Shown in pieces: positions 44,232 through 55,900 of a stretch of 64,000 nt of DNA. The notes under the pieces are model-generated. The model ran no database searches. It saw only the letters and a list, made by a program, of their open reading frames with translations, and had not been told where the DNA came from. A program made the position numbers and the translations under genes. Source of the DNA: Caecitellus pseudoparvulus (Eukaryota > Bigyra: Bicosoecida); the NCBI GenBank assembly GCA_965644315.1, contig CBFFRQ010000044.1, positions 248,001 through 312,000 on the forward strand, written 5' to 3'. The stretch's first letter is position 1, and the number at the start of each line of letters is the position of its first letter.

Positions 44232-45809
44232 TCACGCTTCGCCGCCGCCACTCTGGGGGTCACCCTCCCCCCCCTCTTCATGCTCTCCGTCCTCGGGTGA
44301 CTCACTGCCCTCTCCAGCTCCCCCTGCACCCCCCTGGTCGGCTTGGCCCACGGAGGCCTGCAGCGCCGCCACAAACGCTCCCACGGCATCGCCCGCCGCC
44401 AACGCATCAGCGCCATCCTCCGCCGCAAGGTCGAAGCTGGCGAAGACGGTGTTGAAGTTCTCACCTTGCAACGCACCAGTCAGAGTGCGCAGGGTCTGTT
44501 GGAACTGCGGCGAGGTGAGGGTGGCGCGCAGGCCTGCTGCGTTACGCTGTGACTCGGGCAAGTGCTGCATGAGTGACTCCACTGCGTCCTCGTCCTGCAT
44601 GACTCCCTCCACTGCCTCGGGCGTCACCAGTGCCGTGAGGGAGACGGGGAGGACACCGCCACCCCCCTGCTGCTGCGCCAGCGCCGCCATGGCGCCCGCC
44701 ACCAGCCCCTCCATCATCTCAGCGGTGAAAGCGGCCTCCCCCCCCTGCTCAGCTGCCCCCGTGGAGGTGGGCGTGGCGGGGGCCTCACTGTGGGGTGATG
44801 TGGCGCCCTCACCCCCCCCTGTCCCAGACGGCGTCTCAGCAGGCGGTGACGGCGCTGCTGCCGCCTCCATGGACTCTGCAATCGCCCGAGCCAACTGCTC
44901 TTCCTCACTCATACCCCCGTAGCCACCCATGTCAGGGGGGGGTGCTTGCCCCTCCCCACCGCCACCACCGCCACCACCGCCACCGCCACCCCCCCCCAGA
45001 AGAGCGGCCAGGTCCCCCCCACCGCCTCGCAGCAACTGCTCCAGGGCAGCAGCCGAGGCGCCGGGGTTGCCGCCGCCTTGCCCGCCGCCACGCCCCAGGC
45101 CCAGCTGTGCCAGGAGGTCCCGCCCCACACCGCCTGCAGCACCGCCGCCACGCTCCCGAGCGGGCGGGTTTTGGATGAGCTCGTTGACCTTTTTCACGGC
45201 GGCGGCGTCACCAGCCGCCTTGGGCTCCTGCATCCAGAAGAACAACCGACGACGACCGGCGAACTCGAGACGGTACACTCGATCCCCCTCGCGCCCCGTG
45301 TCCACAGGCAGCAGCTCTGCGTCGCCGGGGAAGACGGCCAGGTCCTGTGCAGGGGAGGGTATGGGAGCGTACGTGGCAAGGTTGCGCACACGGCACGAAG
45401 GAGCAGACTATCACCAGCGCACTGGGGGAACACACACCTCAACAGTCGCGTTTGTAGTACGGTCACGCCACTGGAAGTGCAGGGAGCCATCTGCGTTCTG
45501 CGGGCACGGCGATGCGCGAGTCGTGCACCTGGCGTTTCATGTGCGCAGGCGTGTCAGCAACTCACCTGCACAAGCAACACCTTGCCCTTGCGCTCGTCCG
45601 CGACGATGCGAAGCTTGGGACCGCCTGCAATTGGCTCAGTGTTCATGCGCCCAGCGCGGAACTCCGTCAGCACAGTCTGTGTGGGCAGAAAAGCGGGTAT
45701 GGCATGGAAGCAAGGCGGCGTTACGCCTGAAACGTACCTGCTGCCGAGCAGGGGCGCCAGGGGCGCCGCCGCGGGCTGCGGCGAACAAGTTGCCGAGGTT
45801 GGCTGCCAT
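44232..45809 (-). CDS. ADRM1: Proteasome ubiquitin receptor Rpn13 with an extra UIM-like motif
   Basis: Subunit of the 19S particle that captures ubiquitin chains and recruits the deubiquitinase UCH37. Exons 45809-45738, 45676-45566, 45497-45438 and 45344-44232 give 451 residues. The PRU domain (about 25-140) is assembled over all exons: TVLTEFRAGRMN, ERKGKVLLVQNADGSLHFQW, RDRTTNATVEDLAVFPGD, FAGRRRLFFWMQEPK. A Gly-rich linker follows. Next is MSEEEQLARAIAESMEAA near residue 225, which fits the ubiquitin-interacting-motif pattern (acidic cap, L-x-x-A-I-x-x-S) and is not a normal part of Rpn13. The DEUBAD (about 315-410) is clear: LTSPQFQQTLRTLTGALQG and an acidic C-terminal tail. The 14-residue poly-Gly run comes from a CCACCG repeat. 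Confidence 0.94.
44949..44998. repeat. CCACCG-type simple repeat (poly-Gly in Rpn13)
   Basis: Imperfect (CCACCG)n tract ending in a C run on the plus strand. It encodes the glycine run between the PRU domain and the UIM-like motif of Rpn13 on the minus strand. Likely polymorphic in length. Confidence 0.7.
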
Positions 45810-45932
45810 AGTGATTGGGACCTACTGTGCCACATGCAAAGTTGGAGTCTCATTCGTGGCGCACGCAGTCGGTGTGGATTTTGCTGTGCTGGCTTGGCGT
45901 GCCACCCCGCCACCTGCCTCAAACGAGCGCAA

Positions 45933-45944
45933 GCAATGCATTGC
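45933..45944. promoter_or_regulatory. 12-bp palindrome GCAATGCATTGC, copy 2
   Basis: Identical to the copy at 44219-44230. It lies 124 bp upstream of the Rpn13 start codon and 62 bp past the stop of the next gene, so it could belong to the Rpn13 promoter. Confidence 0.4.
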
Positions 45945-46005
45945 GCAGACCACAACACGAGCGAAGGCCAACTGGCGAGACACACTGTCTAGGCGTCTTT
46001 CCTGC

Positions 46006-48729
46006 TCACAGGCGCAGGGAGATGGCGGCAGCGATGGCCATGAGGAGGGCGGCGAGGGAAACCCAGGCTGCCGCGGCGGAGTCAACGTCATCGTCCCCTG
46101 CCTGCTCAATGGTGGCGGCAGAGCCCTCGGCCTCCACGCCCTGGCCACAGTCGTTGCCAGTGCAGGGGCAGTCCGTGCTGGTGCACTCGGAGGCGAGGTA
46201 GGCGTTCATGGTGCTCCAGTCAAAATCCGCAGTGGCAGCTGCACCACCCGAGGCAGGCAGCAACGTCTCCAGTTCGTCAGCGATGCGGGTGGTCTCGCCG
46301 TCGTCGGTGGCACGGATGGTGTAGTCCACGACCACGGAGCCTGCTCGGATGTCGTCCACAATCACGTCGTTGAAGCCGGCGCCCGTGTTAGCAACAATCG
46401 CCTCCACGAAACGCTCCACGAACTGGTCCCGGCGCTCCTGCGTGGCGGTAACCCACGCGTACTTGACGTTGGTCAGGCGGGCACGCAGGTTGGCCTGCTT
46501 GGCGCTGCGGCAGCGAGCGGGGGGGAAGTTGCTGCCGCAGTAGCTGTTGACGCCGTTGGCGAAGTCACGAGCAGGGCGGGCAGAGGGGCGGAAGGTGATG
46601 CCGTCCAGAATGTCGCTGGAGCCAGAGCTGGAGCCGCCAGGGGAAGCTGTGTCGTCGCCGCCGGCAGGCAGGGTACCGTCGGGCTGCAGGACTGCCGTGA
46701 ATGTGCGCACCATCAGCTCGAAGAAGCCGGTGAGGCAGCAGCCCCACTCGTTGGCGAGGTTCTGCAGCTGTGTCTTGCAGCCGCGGCATTCACGGATGGC
46801 GTCGGCCATCTCAGCGGGAGCGCGGTTCAGCAGCTGCTCCACGTCCACGCCCAGGGCACGGTACATGCCCAGGGACAGCATGGGGGTGCACTCCTCTGTG
46901 AGGCTGTCGAAGGTCTGTGACTCCTGCACGTTGCCGTTGGCGTCACAAGTGCCGAAGAGAACGTCAGCACACAGCTGGTTGTTGGGCCCACGGCCGCAGG
47001 CCAGGGACAGAACCGTCTCCAGGATGGAGATCTGGTTGCCAAAGAGGCCGCCAGCGTTGTTTGCGCCAGGAGTGGAGGGGCCAGCGTTGTTGGCGCCTTG
47101 GTTCTGAGCGTCGGTTGGGGCCTGTTGGCACAGGCTCACCAGCTCCGAGTTCACGGTGCCGTTGTTGGCAACGCGCTCGAACTCCTCCAGGGCACAGGCA
47201 TTGTCCAGGTTGGACTTGAGGAAGGCGAGGTAGTGCCCCATGAGGCTCTTGCCGCAGAAGGAGCAGGTGAAATCCCACGTGCACTCGTCAAACAAGTCGA
47301 AACCATTGTCGTCACCGCTACCGCCGCCGCCAGCTGCGTTGATTGCGTTGGCCTCGGTTGCGGCGACAATGCAGGGCTTGGTGCTGGAAGGTGCTGTGGA
47401 GCAAGCCCACTCCACAGTCTTGGAGCGAATGCGCGCTTCGGCGCCGAGGGCGAAACCGATGGCGCGTTGCGCGCGCGCTGACACAGCCATGTTGTTAGTG
47501 CGTGCCACGACGGCCCAGTTGGAGGCAGCCAGGTACTTGGCTTCAGCGTCGAAACGAGTGCGGGCAGCACTGGCACAGGCGCATGCCTTGGTGGCGTCGG
47601 CGGCAGAGACAGTGGTCAAGTCATCGTTGCCGTCGAACACGCCAGAGGTGGCAGGGTCTTGGTCCAGCACAAGGCAACGGTCACCGCCCGTGCCGGCCGT
47701 GGCACACATGAAGTCCTCCAGGTAAGTGATGGAATAGGAGATCTTGGGACAGCCTACGCCTGACTGGGAGCTGACTGTCTTGAAGGCGGCCACAGCGTTG
47801 GTGTAGCAGGTGGCGCCGCACAGCGTTGTGATGTTGGCGTTGGTGGCAGCCCGTGCGCTGGCTCGTGCAGCAGCCGAATCAGCCCGGGAAATGGCACGCA
47901 TGTTGGTGGCGATGTCCTTGACCAGGCCAGGGCACTCGCTCTTCTGCACAGGGGAAATTCGGCGTGGGTGAGGGTGAGTGCCAGCTGGGCAGAAAGAACG
48001 CGCCTTGCACAATTGCACTACGTACAAGTGCTGCCTCAACCTCAGCATACTTGTTGCAGCAGGGCGTGTCCTTCAGCTCGAAGGTGGCGGTGTAGCACTC
48101 AAGAGGGGGGTGCATGGGGTGGCTGAAGTCACCCGGCTCACCAAAGCCGTCAGTGTCATCGTCTTGCATCAACCGGCGTGCTGCGTCGAGGGAGGGCAGC
48201 TCTGGGCTGGCCACTTCCACCGACATCCTACGCGCAGCGCCCAGCAGCTCCCGCCACTCCGCAGAGAGCCTGTGCAAGGCATGAGTGCATCATGTGCGCC
48301 TAACACAGCCATTTGCAAGGCAGTGCAGGCACTCACGTCGCCTCAGCAGCCATGGCGTGTTGGCGGGCTGCGGCTGCAGCAGCGCCTGGCTTCATGTGTT
48401 TGGCCTCCGCCACGATCTGTGCAGGGGCGAGGCGATGATGCTGGCCCATGCAGGTAAAGTTGGGACATTTCGGCTTTCGTTTGGTGGGTAGCCGGTGACC
48501 AGGCTCTGTGCCTGCGCCCGTGGCAACTCCAAACTCGACCCGCCACTGCAACGCTCTGCAGCGTCGGAAGGTGCGGATGCACCAAGTGCCACTGTGCACG
48601 CACCTGCTTGGAGTGCCACTTCTCGAAGGCCTTGACCGCCTTCACACCTTCGTCAAAGGTCATGAGGTGGTCCAGAGGGGCGGCTGTGGCGGCAGCGGCG
48701 GCCGCCAAAAGTAGCGCAACCACACGCAT
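46006..48729 (-). CDS. Secreted or surface Cys-rich protein with SEA-like module and hydrophobic C-terminal tail
   Basis: Exons 48729-48604, 48416-48337, 48269-48026 and 47943-46006 give 795 residues. It starts with a clear signal peptide (MRVVALLLAAAAAATAAP). A helical region interrupted by three introns follows (EKWHSKQ/IVAEAKHMK, EATLSAEWRELL, YAEVEAALKSECPGLVK). The middle has many paired cysteines (ITTLCGATC, FMCATAGTGGDRC, CRGCKTQLQNLANEWGCC). Around residues 648-721, a RDQFVERFVEAI...VVVDYTIRATDDGE pattern resembles SEA-type ferredoxin-like modules of extracellular proteins. The last 25 residues (AAAAWVSLAALLMAIAAAISLRL) are hydrophobic after an acidic stretch, consistent with a GPI-attachment signal or a membrane anchor. 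I do not recognise the family as a whole. Its neighbour across 1.2 kb is a giant surface receptor. Confidence 0.75.
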
Positions 48730-49933
48730 GATGGCTACACAAAGAGAGCTGCTACCGACGGATCGGTGTGTTTAGCTCGGCAAGCGGTGACAAGCGTGCA
48801 CGTGCAGTCAGCACGGAGAGCACACTGGGTTGTGTCGGCAGTGTAGAGGTGTTTGGATCAAGTACGCAAATGCTGGCAACCGGGCTGGCTGAGATGAAGT
48901 GCAGGGGGGGCCAGACAGCGTTTCCTAGAATCTGCTCCAGGTTTCACCGCCACCCATTGGCACGGATGCACAGCTAGGTGCGGCGTGTGGCCCCGGAGAG
49001 TCATACCAGTAGACTTTGTCAATATGCATGGATCTACTTTCACGTGCTTGGGTTCCAATCTTCCGTTTAACGCGTGTGGTGGTGCATCGATTGTGCGGAA
49101 ATTGACGCGGGTGGTGGGGGAACCCCCCAACTGCATTCCTCTCATGCTGTCCCTTTGAACAACCCAGCCGCGTCGACGGCGATCAGATGGCTACCACTCA
49201 TTGGGGGGCAAAGTTCGAGAAGAATCCGCGCCAGCGCGCGAAATTCACCTAGTTGTGGCTCGGAATGAGTGCTTCATGCTGACACACCAATGCACGCTCC
49301 CAGCACTCTGACAAGCGCTGCGCAGTAAAAAGCGTTTGTCGGACCACGAGCCTCGAGGCATGATAGTGGCACTGGCGCACACGAACTGCGGTGTTGCCTG
49401 CTCGTATCGCTTCGCTCCACTGGGACAAAGGCCAGAAATCGCTTCACGAGGCAGCGCAACAAGTGCTCGGGAACCGTGAGGGGTGTGAAGGGGGGGTACA
49501 GGTTTGCAGGAGGCGCGATGCTTGCAGCAGGTAACCAGGCCTGCGCCAGCACACCCAAGCTGCGGGCTGCAGAATGCAGCAACTGGGGCGCACAGTGGGG
49601 ACACTCTCGAGACTTCTGGGCAAGATTTGGAGTTGGCAGGCCTGGCGAGAGAACCTGCCACAACTGATGCAGTGCATACCCCGCGTTACACGCTGCAGAC
49701 AAGGCCACCCCACAGCCACAACACGCGCGCAAATAAACACTGCACACAACTGAGCATTGACTGCCTTTGTGAACGTGCACAGCCTCGCAAAGGCAAGCAG
49801 CGCCACGCAGAGTTCGTTGGCTGGCCACGAGCTGAGCCCATTCCTCCGCCGCTCGCGCCACACCACAAGGGACGCGCCGCTGCCCGGCCTGAGGGTCAGA
49901 TTGCCTCCTCACACAAACAAGCATCTTGAAATC
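48730..49933. promoter_or_regulatory. 1.2-kb divergent interval between two surface-protein genes
   Basis: Separates the start codons of the Cys-rich secreted protein (minus) and the kelch/IPT receptor (plus). Open frames of up to 225 codons cross it on the minus strand, but they show no family motif, signal peptide or splice continuity. An AATAAA occurs at 49732-49737 but no gene ends near it. I checked the 49030-49060 segment for a tRNA B box; it deviates at key positions. Confidence 0.45.
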
Positions 49934-52900
49934 ATGGCCCAGGCCCCTCACACCAGGGCCCAGAGCCGGATGTGGATTGTGCTGGTCGGCCTTCTTGCCA
50001 GTCGAGCTGCTGGCTCACAAGGTACGAGAAGCTCAGCGCAAGCACTGCACGCCGGGCGTGTGACATGCTCACGGCCATGGCATTCTCTCTCCTTTGGTTG
50101 TTTCCCGCAGAGTACTGGAGCGTCGGCCAGGTTGCAGGAGGTGGGTCGGACCGTGCTTCGCTGCCAGCCATTCGATGGCCGCGGCGACGCCAGCTCTTTG
50201 ATGCATTCCGTGCACTCTTGAGCCGCGGCCCTTGCTCGCACAGGCGTGGGGCGCACGGCAGTTGGATTCGACGATGATCAGCTTTACTTCTCTGCCTTTG
50301 GAAACCAGCTTGTGCCGTGGTGCAACGGCACACACCTCCTCGCAGAGGGTGGAGCTCGGCGTTTCAAGGTGAGGGCGGCGTGACATAGGCGCCACATCCC
50401 GCACGCCACCGCTTTGGAGGAGAACTGTGCCGATTTAGCCCGCACAGTAGCTCAGCTTGGTCCAGGCCCACCCCCTTCTCACCCATGCTCGCACCGCACT
50501 GGCCACCTGCCCTCAACGCTTGCAGGTGGTGGAGGCCAACCGAAGCCTGACGCATGTCGCCGGGTCAGGGAGGGACCCGCTCACCATGCCGACTGTCGGG
50601 AACATCAGGCGCGACCCGCTGCAGGTGGACATTGGCGAGATCATGGCCTTGACGAGCCATGTAGAGGCCACGCGGTGCTCTGCCTACTTCACCGAGCGTG
50701 TGCGTTTCACCTTGGCGCTGCCCCGCTGCCGCCCACGCTTCACGCGCACCAACAACGCACGACCCTGGCCCGCCCGGCTTGCACAGGGAACTGGCTCCAT
50801 CCGGCGGCTCCTTGCCGAGACAGACGGTTCCTACGCCGTGACCACCATCCTGAACACGCAGTCCCGCGGGACATCCCCGGTGCGGTCGTGCGAGTACGAG
50901 GTCGCAGGCATGCCCAGGCCTGAGGAAATCAAGCAGTGCAATTTGACCACCTTTGTCAGTGATCATCCCTTCTCCGACGGCCCCGTGCATGCCAAGGCCA
51001 CGGAAGGCCTCGGCGCGCTGTTCACCACGCCAACGGCGCTCTTGTACGACGACGATTTGCCTGGACTGTTCTTCTTCGATGGACCCGCCTTGCGTGCTGT
51101 GAACCTCATCGAGGGCAGAGGTGCCAAGCAGACCGCTGGAATCCTTCAAACGTTAGGAGGCAGTGGCTCGTCGGGTTGGGAAGACCCGCTGAAAGTCCTG
51201 CAGGGATGGGCCAACACCACCACGACAGAGTACCGTCCCCTGGACAGCAGCCACGGTGATGGACCCCGCATCACGCCTTTTGTCGGTTTCTCCTTGGTAT
51301 GGGGGGGTGAACATGAGATCTTGTTCCTGGACCCCCTTGCAGGGCTCTTGCGGCGGGCCAGCATCTCCTGGTCCACTAACGTGGAGCTACTTTCTTTGTC
51401 GTCACTTGACACACTCATCGGCGACCCATCCGCGCCAGGTGCTCGGGTCCAGCATGCTCGATGGCACCAGCGGAAGTACCAAGGCCAGCCCGACCTTGAC
51501 ACTGACACGTACAAGTACACGAAGGAAGACCTGGGCGCCGCAGCGCTGCTGCGGGAGCCCAATGCGCCAGCAATCACAGACGGGGCGGGCGCAGCGGGAT
51601 CCATGGGTTTCGCCCGGTACATGTTGAAGCTTGGCTCCAGCACGCCTGCAGAGACTCGCCTCCTGGTGTCAGGCGCAAACACAGCCATGCTGACGGCCCA
51701 GCACGTCATGCTTGGTGCAGCTGCGGCGTCGTTCTTCGAGGAGCACCCCATGATGACTCTGCAAGACCAAAACGTTGGACACCAGCTCATGGCCCACCTG
51801 CGGTACGCAAAAGTAGTATCAGACCCGGCCGCCTGCAGCGTGCACACCTTGTACGGCAGGGGCACGACGGATGGGAGCAGCATGGCCACAGCTGGTGATG
51901 TGCCTTTTGAGGTGGATGGGATCCAGGTTCCCTCAGCACATGTCGTGGGCATGTCCGCTGGCGGGCAGAATTCCTCTGAAGTCCTCTTTGCCACGGTGGG
52001 CGCCGAAGTTGTGCTCGTGCCCTCCAGGTTTGCAACTGCTGACGCGCTGAGTGACGAGGCACAAAGCCAGACAACCTCCAATACGTATGACCGGCGCGGC
52101 TCGACTCCCACTGAGCAGGTCCTTACAACACTGTATGGCAGGTCAGATGTCTACTTCGCGAGGAGTGTTCGCCGTGCACTGGCTGGCAGCACATCAGAGC
52201 CTTCCTCCTCATCCAGTGGCAGCGACAGCGATGCCGAGGATGCTGCAGCCAGGCTGCTCTCCTCGTCTACCTCTGCCGCCCGGATTTTTGCGAGGTCCTT
52301 CATGCGAAACCCTGTGACAGAGCGATCTCGACTGATTGAAAGCCCGTATGCGGGTGCGTACGACGTCCGCCGGGACTTCTTGACGCAGCAGGAGTGGCGA
52401 ACGTTGGCGCAAGATACGATGGTGCCCCGCTACCTCAATCCCGGTGGGCAGCTGAACTTCCAGGGCAGTGTAGCTGACACTACGGCTGATTTGCAGGTGG
52501 CATTCCCGACCGGCGGTGCCGAAGTTGCTGCGCGGCTGATGGAGTGGCGGGAGCGTGGCGAGGGTGACGTCTGGCATGCCAGGAGTGTGACGGCAGACCC
52601 AGTGCTGACTGCGGGGGATGGCGCACCTGACTACAGCGTGTCTGAGCGGGACCGCAGTCGCCAAGCAGTCATTTCCTTCAAGGGCTTCCTCATGGTCATC
52701 GGCGGGAACAGCTTCCCGCAGGCCCGGCTCTTCCGCCCATCTCAAGTATTCTACAACAAGCAGGCCTTTGTCGAGGAGAGGCCCCGAGATCCCTTTGGGC
52801 AAGGGACGACATCAAACGCACTTGACACTGACGCTGACGCGTTTCGAGTGGAGGGGGAGTCCACCGCTAGTGTTCTCGTCTTCAACCCTGATACCAACAC

Positions 52901-55900
52901 GTGGAAGAGCGGCCAGCCCCTGAACACGCCTCGAGAGGACGCGGCAGTTGTGGAGGCAGATGGACAGCTTTACTTGATTGGCGGAGTCCGCCGAGTTTTT
53001 GAAGGCGGGGACTTCGGGAACCCGTCAGACCCCCCACGCTACGAAACCTACGGCGTGAACACGATTGAAGTGCTAAGCGACCCCTTCGGGGCGTGGGACA
53101 ACACGTCACTGCCGGCCATGCCCTTCTTCCGAGACCGCATGGGCGCTGCATACTCCAACGGCAACATCTACCTGGTTGGCGGACGGAAGCAATGCCCCCC
53201 TCTCGATGGGCCCATGCGCCCAGAAACCCCCATGCAGGCGCTGCGCGAAAACCGCACACGCCCGGCTGGCCTCGGTGACTTGGACTTGTACGGACAGAGC
53301 TGGCAGCGGGCTTTCGGGCCAACTGCCGCTCAGGGCGGGGACCCTGGTCTCAGCCGGCGACTGCTGGCTGACTTGTCGCCTGCTTCCAGTCAGCTGTCTT
53401 CCTCCACTTCTTCCGCTTCCACCTCAGCCTGGGCCAGCGCCGAGACGACCTTCGAAGCTGTCAGCGCCGTGGCCGACAAGAGCGGCAGCGACCACGTCGC
53501 GCTCGCCGCATGGGAGGCCCACGCCGACCTCCTGGCAGCCGGCAAGCTCAGCCTCCAGCAGCAAGGCGAACGTGCTGCCAGCGCGATCCGCCAAGCAGTC
53601 GGGCAGGTGGGCGATTTTCTCGCGGCCGCAGAGGGTGCTGCCGCTGTGCTCCTGGAGGGCTCGCCACGCCAACGAGGCCTGAGCAGCACCCCCACGTTTG
53701 TCGTCATCAATTCGTCCAGTGTGTTCACAGGAACGACAACATCGTCGTTGTACAGCAGTCCCGCCCAGGGCCAGTGCGTGGCCTTTGGTGGCGAGGTGAC
53801 GGCACTGAACCTGCACTGCCTCGTGCTCTCCAACACGCTGCTCCCACTGCCCGTGGGGGGCACGGCGAAGCTCACTCGCCTGGAAGAGGGCACTGACCCT
53901 GGCAGCCGGCTGCCCTTGTTCCAAGAGGAGGGGGGTGAAAGCGCTGTGGACTTCAAACAGTCCCAAGAAAACCCGCAGAGTCGTGGTGAGGTGTGGACCC
54001 AGGGCGGCTTTTGGACGCAAGACGACTGGGCCACGGAGCCACCCCAGTTCACTGACATCTGGTTCGTGAAGCAGTGGTTCTCCACTGCCAACTCTGACTG
54101 GCGTGTGGGCACGCAGCTCCCCACCAACCCCACGGATGTGGACGCCTCGGCACCAGCAGCCAGCAACGTGCAACTGCCCCAAGCCTCCACTGCCCCTCTG
54201 CCGGGTGGCTCCTCCGCCACGGGTGGAGGAGGTGACACCGCGGCCCCCGTCGTGCCGCAACCCATCTATACACGAGGCGGCTTCAACTGCCTGGATGACT
54301 CTCGGGACCGCCCGTACACGTCTGTTGACGTGCTGGACATCCTCACCGGCGCGTGGCGCCAGCACAGGAGCCGGCTGAAGGTGCCGCTCGTGCGGCCTGC
54401 AGTGGCTGCGGTGGGTGGCCAGATCTACGCGACTGGCGGCGTTCGAGCGCTCATGAACATGCCTGACCGTGTCAGTGTTGTTGCGAACGACGCTGTGTCG
54501 GCAGTGCAAGTGATGGATGCTTGGGCCGGCGGCGAGTGGCGCGTGGACAACTTGCAGTACCCCACAGAGCTGTTCGACTCTGTCGGCGTGCTCAGATCTG
54601 ACGTGACTGAGAATGTGCTCAAGGCCCAGCTGGACCAGGGCGTGTTCCACACGTTTGGTGAGGTGTCTGCCGGCTACGCAGGGTCCTCCCACGCGCCCCG
54701 CATCAGCATGGTGCCCATGCTTGGCAAGCTCTTCACGGCTTGGGAAGTGTACGACCTGACCCTGCCTGAGTCTCAGCGCAAGTGGCAGCCAACCTCCCAG
54801 CGCGCTTTCGAAGGCTTCTCTTCGTACGTGCACCTGGCAGCCGTGCGGGGCAAGATCTTTGCTGTGAGTGAGTTCCCCGTCACACGCCACGGTGGGCGAA
54901 GGGAGATTCCACAGTCATGGCGCAATGATTGGTTCGAGACGCTGGCCGTCTTCGAGCCACGCTTGCCGGCTACCGTCGTCGTGGAGGGTGTGCTGTTCCA
55001 GCGCTCGCCTGCGGGCACCTCCCAGACCAACGAGGTCACCTTCACTGTGGACCAAACGCTGTTGCCGAGTGGCTCCTTCTCCTCCGAAGACGTGTCGGTG
55101 TCTGTTGGCGGGCAGCCTGCGACACTGCTGAGCTTCGCAAACGCGTCGCGGCCCACCTACCACGCCACCGTCCTCTTCCCACCAGGCGTCGGCGAGAACC
55201 TGGACGTGAAGGTCACCATCACCACGCAGGTCGACACGTACGCAGGCAGCGCCCCGCTGTTCTCGTACGAACCTCCCGAGATCACGCAGCACCTACCCTC
55301 CACTGGCCCTACCTCTGGCGGCTTCCTCGTCACGCTCAGAGGGCGGAACTTTGGACCCGCCAACGCCGCCACGCGCGGCAAGCTCCTTGTGCACTGGGAA
55401 CGCATTGACCACCCCCGTTGCAGGCTGCTCAAGCCGACCAACAGCTCACTCCTGGTGCACGTGGACGACACTGAGCTGCGAGTGCCCATGCCCCCTGGTG
55501 TCGGGTATGGCTGGATTCCCCGAGTCACAGCCGGCGGGCAGCTGGACATCACCGGCACGCAGCACTACGAGGCGAACTTTTACCAGCCCAGGACTTGGGG
55601 CTCCCTCCAATCCCCGCGCAATGCCAGGCCTGCCTACAACTTCTCCTACAACCCGCCTGAGCTCACCAGTTTGCGGTTTGAGGGCGGCGGCAACCCTGCA
55701 GTGGGTGGCGCCACTCTGCGGATCATGGGGTTGAACTTGGGGTACGTCAACCAAACCACAGGGAAGGTCGCGGACTTCTGCGGCTACCAGCCCTCCTCCC
55801 CCAGTGATCGGTTCTCTCTGCGAGACCCCAAGGTTTCCCCATCTGCCCTTGTGGAGCTGCCTTCCATGGGGCCAGATGCAGTGCACCTCGCACACCCCGC

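Noticed and set aside
44929-46920. 663-codon open frame on the plus strand
   Set aside because: Spans and opposes the Rpn13 exons and the Cys-rich surface gene; no motifs and incompatible with the well-supported Rpn13 splicing.
49040-49065. tRNA B-box-like GGTTCCAATC
   Set aside because: The invariant purine after GTTC is missing and no cloverleaf can be drawn around it.
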